Shown: positions 16,332 to 20,193 of the stretch, in pieces
Numbering within the stretch: position 1 is the stretch's first letter
Layout of the letters: every line of letters starts with the position of its first letter
Assembly: GCA_030606635.1 (NCBI GenBank)
Contig: JAUWGA010000007.1
Location: 1-20,193 of the forward strand
Source of the DNA: Methanosarcinales archaeon
GTDB taxonomy: Archaea > Halobacteriota > Methanosarcinia > Methanosarcinales > Methanogasteraceae
DNA: 20,193 bases
Direction: 5' to 3'
Notes under the pieces: generated by a model
Database searches by the model: none
What the model saw: only the letters and a program-made list of their open reading frames with translations
What the model was told of the DNA's origin: nothing
Position numbers and translations under genes: made by a program

Positions 16332-16541
16332 TTGCAGTTGTAAAGGGAGTCAGGTCAATACCTTCGGCAATGTTAGCGCATTCGAGAAGAACTGCGTCAG
16401 AGCGATTAAACGCATAACGGGGATCTACGAGATACGGTACGGTATCGGATGTTATCTGATCTCGTCAGATGCGTTAGTTCCGTGCGCCCCTGCAGGATGC
16501 ATCGATCGGTTGCACAGTCCACCTAAAAAGCGGCACCCGGA

Positions 16542-16660
16542 TCACAGCGCAGATCCAACGGTACCCAGCACCACATCCGCGATCATCGCGGTAAAGATCA
16601 CTGCGCGGTACAAAGCAGATGCGACATATCCGATCGTGGCAGCAGCGCAGAGAACGCTGT
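16542..16660 (-). pseudogene. Remnant of the 3' end of the UbiA-family gene, internally deleted
   Basis: On the minus strand it encodes YRAVIFTAMIADVVLGTVGSAL and then a stop, nearly the same as the C-terminus of the UbiA-family gene at 19927 (5 mismatches over the last 69 nt). Upstream it continues as VLCAAATIGYVA, matching GVLFSLAIGYVA of the intact gene, but about 130 nt between these parts are missing. Both the remnant and the two edges of the missing segment share GATGC, so a deletion across short repeats is likely. There is no start codon or further coding upstream. It marks the left edge of the accessory block 16771-19517. Confidence 0.75.
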
Positions 16661-16770
16661 GACCGGACGCTAATCTGCATTTTCGTCCATTTCGTAAAGT
16701 ATGGTTGATGAAAATACTTGAATTTATCGAATGTGGCTGGTGATTGGATTCAATGTTTTCGGTGAGGGGA

Positions 16771-16893
16771 TCATCGCTTCACCATTTCTCCTTTGACCCA
16801 CTTCCGCAGATCTCGAACCATCTCTAAGGCTTTCTGGCGATAAGGGTAATTCTTATTCTGCGGGGAGATACTCCTATCTGAACTCCACTGCAT
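16771..16893 (-). CDS. 40-aa basic peptide coupled to the HicA-like gene
   Basis: The start ATG overlaps the TAA of the preceding HicA-like gene as TAATG, a common coupling arrangement. The peptide (MQWSSDRSISPQ at the start, MVRDLRKWVKGEMVKR at the end) is strongly basic in its C-terminal half and has no signal peptide or membrane helix. I recognise no family. A longer frame starting at 16980 overlaps the HicA-like gene extensively and is unlikely. Its position as the third gene of the operon suggests a small accessory factor, or it could be a chance frame. Confidence 0.4.
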   Translation of the reverse strand: MQWSSDRSISPQNKNYPYRQKALEMVRDLRKWVKGEMVKR

Positions 16894-17204
16894 TATTGTG
16901 TCGCTTCTTTTGGTTCTGGTTCTCGAATTCGCCCACTTTCGATGAGAATTTGCTGCAAATCTTCTGAGGAGAGCGGACATTCGATTAAATCAAGCATTTG
17001 CTGTTTACTGGAAAGCCCAATCTGTTTGCGCCGTTCAGCCATCAGTCCGTCATTGAATTCCTTCTCCCCATGACTTGTGCGGGTGCGAACTGATGTTTTT
17101 TTACCATCAAGGTAGTACCAGAACATGTTGTGGTGAGTCTTATCAGGAACAAAACCCTTCCGCTTGATTGCAGTAATGAATTTGGATGTAGGATAAACAG
17201 CCAT
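16893..17204 (-). CDS. HicA-like putative toxin
   Basis: The protein has 103 aa. The first 55 residues have the size and pattern of the HicA (dsRBD-like mRNA interferase) fold: KFITAIKRKGF, then THHNMFWYYLDGKKTSVRTRTSHG with histidines at the position of the HicA catalytic His. The C-terminal half (QMLDLIECPLSSEDLQQILIESG) is an extension seen in a subgroup of archaeal and bacterial HicA-like proteins, as I recall them. The ATG at 17204 follows the stop of the 357-aa gene by 2 nt, and GAGGAGAT just before it is a good ribosome site, so the two are cotranscribed and probably act together. The toxin activity is inferred from family and context, not from a definite match. Confidence 0.6.
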   Translation of the reverse strand: MAVYPTSKFITAIKRKGFVPDKTHHNMFWYYLDGKKTSVRTRTSHGEKEFNDGLMAERRKQIGLSSKQQMLDLIECPLSSEDLQQILIESGRIREPEPKEATQ

Positions 17205-17206
17205 TT

Positions 17207-18280
17207 TTAGATCTCCTCGACTCTAACAGAATCTGCCTTGAGTAGATCACGCAGTTCAATTGCATCTGGAGTTAGTTTTTCATCCAGTTCATTTATCAGA
17301 CCCTCGTATAGGAAAGCAAACTCTTCTCCAAGCTGGCGCAGCGCTTCCTGCCGATCCTCTGAAAACGCATGTAAACCATAGCGTGGGCACTCATACACCC
17401 ACAGGTTATTGCGATATTCCGGAGAGCAGATTACGGGTTCCCTGAGGATGAAACGCTTGTCGTTGAAATGGAATGATGGTGTCCGGAATGGCGAGAGGTC
17501 TATTGTTGAGACATCCAACACTTCGTCGATCTGGCGAACCACCCCGTCATCGCCCAACTGCGCCCGCCCTTTAACTTCGACAATAGAGCCAGCAACGAGT
17601 TGTGTAATAGTTTCCTCCATCTCGGTAGGATAGTAACACACAATTTCCCTCTGTTGGCGGCGGATAACGATATGACGCCTACCTGCGAGCACCCGGATCT
17701 CCACAAGATCTCCGCTTATGGTTTGGACCTCAACAACATCGTCGTCTTCGAATATCTGTTGAATGAAGCTTCGGGATTCAGAAGTAAGGCGAGCATAAGT
17801 CTTTCCGGACCCATTTCCCAGAGACACCCAGAAACCGTCAGTATCGCGGGGACAAAGCGCCTCAATGGACTTTAGAGCACGAAGACGCGCCCCGCCATCT
17901 GGCATGATCGAGACAAGATTTGAACTATCGCCCGCACTGATGGATACCGTTACCTGTCGCAGCGTATCAAGCGCACACAATCCTTCATCAACTTCTGTTC
18001 CCGAGAGCGTGGTCTGCACCGATGATGGCGGCGGGATCTCTGCTACCACGGTAAGACTGCCTTTGCGAGATTCGCAGAAGAGCAATTCACACGATGCACG
18101 GATGCGCTTGGACCAGTTACCACGCTGCGCTACCGGACCTCCTGACCGTGCCAGCGCCACGTTGAAGAGGGCTTTCTGGAGTGCGTTTAGTTTACCGGCG
18201 AGTGCTGCGAGAGGGATTTTTCCATCCTCGACATCCGGACCGCCGAGGGTTAGGGTTAGTTGTCTTTTTGAGTGGGGCAT
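17207..18280 (-). CDS. Large HicB-like antitoxin candidate with novel N-terminal region
   Basis: The protein has 357 aa. The last 65 residues or so (about 291-347) look like the partial-RNase-H HicB-type antitoxin: LWVYECPRYGLHAFSEDRQEALRQL, FLYEGL and LTPDAIELRDLL. The first 290 residues are much larger than any ordinary HicB: an opening QLTLTLGGPDVEDGKIPLAALAGKL, a KGSLTVVAEIPPP segment, and a beta-rich central part with LVEIRVLAGRRHIVIRRQ and SIVEVKGRAQLGDDG. I do not recognise these domains. The start is fixed by AAGGAGGA six bases before the ATG. It is the first gene of the operon, before the HicA-like gene. I infer that it neutralises the HicA-like protein and may autoregulate the operon, or senses something through the N-terminal region. 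Confidence 0.65.
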   Translation of the reverse strand: MPHSKRQLTLTLGGPDVEDGKIPLAALAGKLNALQKALFNVALARSGGPVAQRGNWSKRIRASCELLFCESRKGSLTVVAEIPPPSSVQTTLSGTEVDEGLCALDTLRQVTVSISAGDSSNLVSIMPDGGARLRALKSIEALCPRDTDGFWVSLGNGSGKTYARLTSESRSFIQQIFEDDDVVEVQTISGDLVEIRVLAGRRHIVIRRQQREIVCYYPTEMEETITQLVAGSIVEVKGRAQLGDDGVVRQIDEVLDVSTIDLSPFRTPSFHFNDKRFILREPVICSPEYRNNLWVYECPRYGLHAFSEDRQEALRQLGEEFAFLYEGLINELDEKLTPDAIELRDLLKADSVRVEEI

Positions 18281-18286
18281 GTTGGG

Positions 18287-18336
18287 TCCTCCTTATGGCA
18301 CCTATAGTGGATGTACTTTATCACCATAATATTCTA
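18287..18336 (-). promoter_or_regulatory. Promoter and strong ribosome site of the toxin-antitoxin-like operon
   Basis: On the minus strand AAGGAGGA (18287-18294) lies six bases before the ATG of the 357-aa gene. AGAATATTATGG (18325-18336) is a TATA-like candidate further upstream that would give a leader of about 25 nt. Unlike topA and pan, this operon uses a clear Shine-Dalgarno. Confidence 0.5.
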
Positions 18337-18431
18337 TGAACTTTTCGGTATTTTTCCGCCGAATTTTTCCGCGTACTTAGAAAATATGCCATGAATTCCA
18401 GGTATAGTTATCAGAAGTGGTCGCTTAAACG

Positions 18432-19517
18432 TCAGACCATAGTATTGTGGTTATTATTGATATTCTTCCTTATATATCCGTATTTTTGCCATATTTCATC
18501 GATATCAATTTTTGGCAATTCTTCTTTAATTTTATGTATTGCTTCTTGTGAATATCTACTAAATTCTGATTTTCCGATCTTAATTTCTTTAAAATATTTA
18601 TTATTCTCTTTTAATTTTAAATATCTTACCAATGCTGTTGTTTTTGGTGATGTTAAGCCTACGTTTTCCGCAAGCTGGGTATGCGATAAGTTATAGAAAT
18701 CCAACTCATTTACTCTTTTTATTGCGATAGTTTCTGCCCCCGGTGTTCCTTCTGGGACAACGTGAACCGGAATACCTTCTTTCTTTGTAATTCTCAAGGA
18801 TAAGTTATATCCAGTCCCATCTGAAGTGAGATTAATCGAAGCCGCCCCTGGAAATAGTTCATGCCATTCTTTTTCTTGCTTAACTTGATCAGCTAAGTTA
18901 TCTAGATTGCTTTGGCTTGGTTGGAGTGTCTCGCCTCTAATTGTTCCATCAAATATGGCTAATCCCCGTAGTTTAACGATTGCCTCTGTTTTATGTCTGG
19001 TTTTTGGGAGAAGTAACTTTCTGATCTCTTCGAGTTCACTTTCAAATAGTGCCGCAATATCGAGTGGTGGGGTCGTTGACAAGGGCAACACTCTTTTTGG
19101 TAGCTCTTCTGCTAAGTCTTTTTGGAATATGTCCTCCAATATGTCCTTAAATAAAGTTAATCCAGTTTGTGACTGTAAGTATAAATGTTGCTCGGAAAGT
19201 TCGACAAGGTAATGTTGTGCAGCATCTCTTAAACCATTAATTGTTCGGAGTGTCAGTGCCTGTTCTTCTGTGATAATTTTATGAGTTATTGCGGTTCTTA
19301 CACACTGGTCAAAACCAATAGTTTGATTTTCACGATTTTTACGTATTTTACCGCCTTCATGTAAAATAGTGGCTTTTAACAAAAGCTCAAAAGAATGATC
19401 AAGTAAAATCAGAACCGCCTCAATGCGCCCCCTATCGTCTGGTCGATTGAAATGTTCTATACTCAAAATTAGGGAGCTGATACCTTTTTCAAGTAATAAT
19501 TTAGCTTCTCTTTTCAT
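18432..19517 (-). CDS. HEPN / DUF3644-like protein with C-terminal DNA-binding-like region
   Basis: The protein has 361 aa. Residues about 30-140 resemble the DUF3644 branch of the HEPN superfamily: AVLILLDHSFELLLKATIL and, at 91-102, RTINGLRDAAQHY, in which R97 and H102 form the Rx4-6H motif typical of HEPN ribonucleases. The middle (about 140-270) is unrecognised. Residues about 285-300 (LAENVGLTSPKTTALVRYL) look like a helix-turn-helix. The gene is visibly AT-rich compared with all others in the window, a sign of recent transfer. TTAATAAT about 29 nt before the ATG may be its TATA element. It lies next to the HicA/HicB-like operon and the cut end of pdxT. A defence or stress RNase is likely but unproven. 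Confidence 0.7.
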   Translation of the reverse strand: MKREAKLLLEKGISSLILSIEHFNRPDDRGRIEAVLILLDHSFELLLKATILHEGGKIRKNRENQTIGFDQCVRTAITHKIITEEQALTLRTINGLRDAAQHYLVELSEQHLYLQSQTGLTLFKDILEDIFQKDLAEELPKRVLPLSTTPPLDIAALFESELEEIRKLLLPKTRHKTEAIVKLRGLAIFDGTIRGETLQPSQSNLDNLADQVKQEKEWHELFPGAASINLTSDGTGYNLSLRITKKEGIPVHVVPEGTPGAETIAIKRVNELDFYNLSHTQLAENVGLTSPKTTALVRYLKLKENNKYFKEIKIGKSEFSRYSQEAIHKIKEELPKIDIDEIWQKYGYIRKNINNNHNTMV

Positions 19518-19572
19518 GTTATACTACTTCTTTTATTTTTTTGATTATTAAGAACTCCTATTTCTCCAGACA

Positions 19573-19806
19573 TCAGTTTTGGAAGGGGTGCGTCCCGGAT
19601 CTCTTAGCGATGCCCTCATTCCACATAAGCCGCGCAAGCGTGGTGCTATCCCCGCCTGGAAGCACGATGGCGTCGCAATCCGGAACACGTCCGCTCTGCC
19701 GGATTGGGATGATCTCGCCACGGTCGTTTCGCTCGGAAAGCGTGCGTTCCATCGCCGTCACATGCTCTGCAACATTTCCCTGAATCGCAATGATGCCGAT
19801 CTTCAT
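19573..19806 (-). pseudogene. pdxT: Truncated pdxT (N-terminal third of the PLP synthase glutaminase subunit)
   Basis: The first ~68 residues match PdxT, the glutaminase that supplies ammonia to PdxS for pyridoxal 5'-phosphate synthesis: MKIGIIAIQGNVAEHVTAME, then PDCDAIVLPGGDSTTLARLM. After WNEGIAKRSG the similarity stops, the frame reads THPFQN and ends, and the AT-rich accessory DNA begins. A full PdxT has about 190-200 residues. The catalytic cysteine (GTCAG) and the His/Glu of the triad are missing, so this is not an active amidotransferase. A TATA box and a GAGG before the ATG are intact. I found no remaining pdxT 3' part in the window. Another full-length pdxT may exist elsewhere. Confidence 0.85.
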
Positions 19807-19844
19807 TTAGCCTCGACTTTGTGAGGTATCCTTTCGTTACCGCC

Positions 19845-19852
19845 TTTAAATA
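19845..19852 (-). promoter_or_regulatory. TATA box of the truncated pdxT
   Basis: TATTTAAA on the minus strand lies about 42 nt upstream of the pdxT ATG. With transcription starting about 25 nt downstream, a leader of about 15 nt would include the GAGG ribosome site. It indicates that pdxT had its own promoter separate from the UbiA-family gene. Confidence 0.5.
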
Positions 19853-19926
19853 CGGTGCGGGTCGAGCCGCTCATGGCAATTGCGTGAACGACCGAAAAGC
19901 GACAATCCAAACACAGCACATTCAGA

Positions 19927-20193
19927 TCATAGCGCAGATCCAATGGTACCCAGCACCACATCCGCGATCACCGCTGTAAAGATCACTGCACGGTACCACG
20001 ATGCCTGCAGGAACAACCGTCCGCCCCTCTCAGGTAGAGGGTTTCGCATAAAATCCGCTGCCTGCAAAAGCATCCAGATTCCGGCAAGGATTGCGCCCGT
20101 GAAGTAGATCAGCCCGAGATGCGGGTACGCGACATACCCGATGGCAAGCGAGAAGAGAACGCCGCATGCCCAGCACACCATCACAAACTTCGA
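19927..20193 (-). CDS. UbiA-family prenyltransferase, C-terminal part (5' end outside window)
   Basis: The frame is open to the window edge (Ser-Lys-Phe precede the first in-frame GTG), so only the last 88 residues are visible. They form hydrophobic helices (VCWACGVLFSLAIGYVA, GLIYFTGAILAGIWMLLQAADF), a loop with NPLPERGGRLF and a final helix (YRAVIFTAVIADVVLGTIGSAL). This pattern is that of the last three transmembrane helices of UbiA-superfamily prenyltransferases, a group that in archaea includes digeranylgeranylglyceryl phosphate synthase of membrane lipid synthesis and heme-O-synthase-like enzymes. The DxxxD catalytic motifs lie upstream, so the exact substrate cannot be decided here. 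The stop lies 120 nt before the pdxT start. Its 3' end is duplicated, in decayed form, at 16542. Confidence 0.7.
   Translation of the reverse strand, partial: SKFVMVCWACGVLFSLAIGYVAYPHLGLIYFTGAILAGIWMLLQAADFMRNPLPERGGRLFLQASWYRAVIFTAVIADVVLGTIGSAL

Larger units (their letters stand above)
16300..16770. other. 471-nt region without an intact gene
   Basis: It contains the pan TATA box next to pan, about 200 nt (16332-16541) in which I see nothing convincing, the UbiA-gene remnant at 16542-16660, and about 110 AT-richer bases before the toxin-antitoxin-like operon end. Short open frames here look like chance frames. Confidence 0.6.

Noticed and set aside
16208..16417. Plus-strand short frame across the pan start region
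   Set aside because: It covers the antisense of the pan N-terminus and the pan promoter and has no ribosome site or recognisable domain.
16771..16980. 69-codon minus-strand frame starting at 16980
   Set aside because: It overlaps the HicA-like gene in another frame; only the part from the TAATG at 16893 is plausible.

Overview
The window looks like a chromosomal segment of a euryarchaeon. It carries an F420-0:gamma-glutamyl ligase, a proteasome-activating nucleotidase (PAN), an archaeal topoisomerase I with zinc ribbons, archaeal pilin-like proteins and several TATA boxes about 25-35 nt upstream of start codons with no Shine-Dalgarno, as expected for leaderless or short-leader archaeal mRNAs. 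The gene content fits the methanogen/ANME/Syntrophoarchaeum part of the Euryarchaeota, but I cannot fix the genus from sequence alone.

Layout. (1) 1-5286, plus strand: a surface/pilus-like operon. The 3' part of a giant FG-GAP plus beta-propeller protein overlaps by ATGA a small single-pass membrane protein, followed by two pilin-like proteins. (2) 5401-8822: cofE and topA, each with its own promoter region. (3) 8801-9241, minus strand: a small secreted protein whose end overlaps topA. (4) 9409-13503: an accessory block with two defective DUF2283-like genes, a broken copy of the hisS 5' end, an AlbA_2/HATPase regulator-like gene and a 603-aa AAA ATPase with a C-terminal TOPRIM-like region. 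(5) 13648-14925 hisS, a multi-armed hairpin, then pan on the minus strand (15073-16299). (6) 16300-16770: the pan promoter and a decayed fragment of the 3' end of a UbiA-family gene. (7) 16771-19517, minus strand: a three-gene toxin-antitoxin-like operon (large HicB-like protein, HicA-like protein, 40-aa peptide) and an AT-rich HEPN/DUF3644-like gene. (8) 19573-19806: the first third of pdxT, cut off by the accessory block, and 19927-end: the 3' part of the intact UbiA-family gene.

The main structural observation is that both accessory blocks are bracketed by partial copies of a neighbouring housekeeping gene. The 5' 108 nt of hisS occurs twice, exactly 4020 nt apart and with 5 mismatches. 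The 3' end of the UbiA gene occurs twice, about 3.4 kb apart and with 5 mismatches in the best-conserved 69 nt. The genes inside are of defence, toxin-antitoxin or regulatory type. This suggests cassettes acquired by recombination with foreign DNA that carried its own end of the target gene. No integrase, transposase, CRISPR array, rRNA or tRNA gene was seen.
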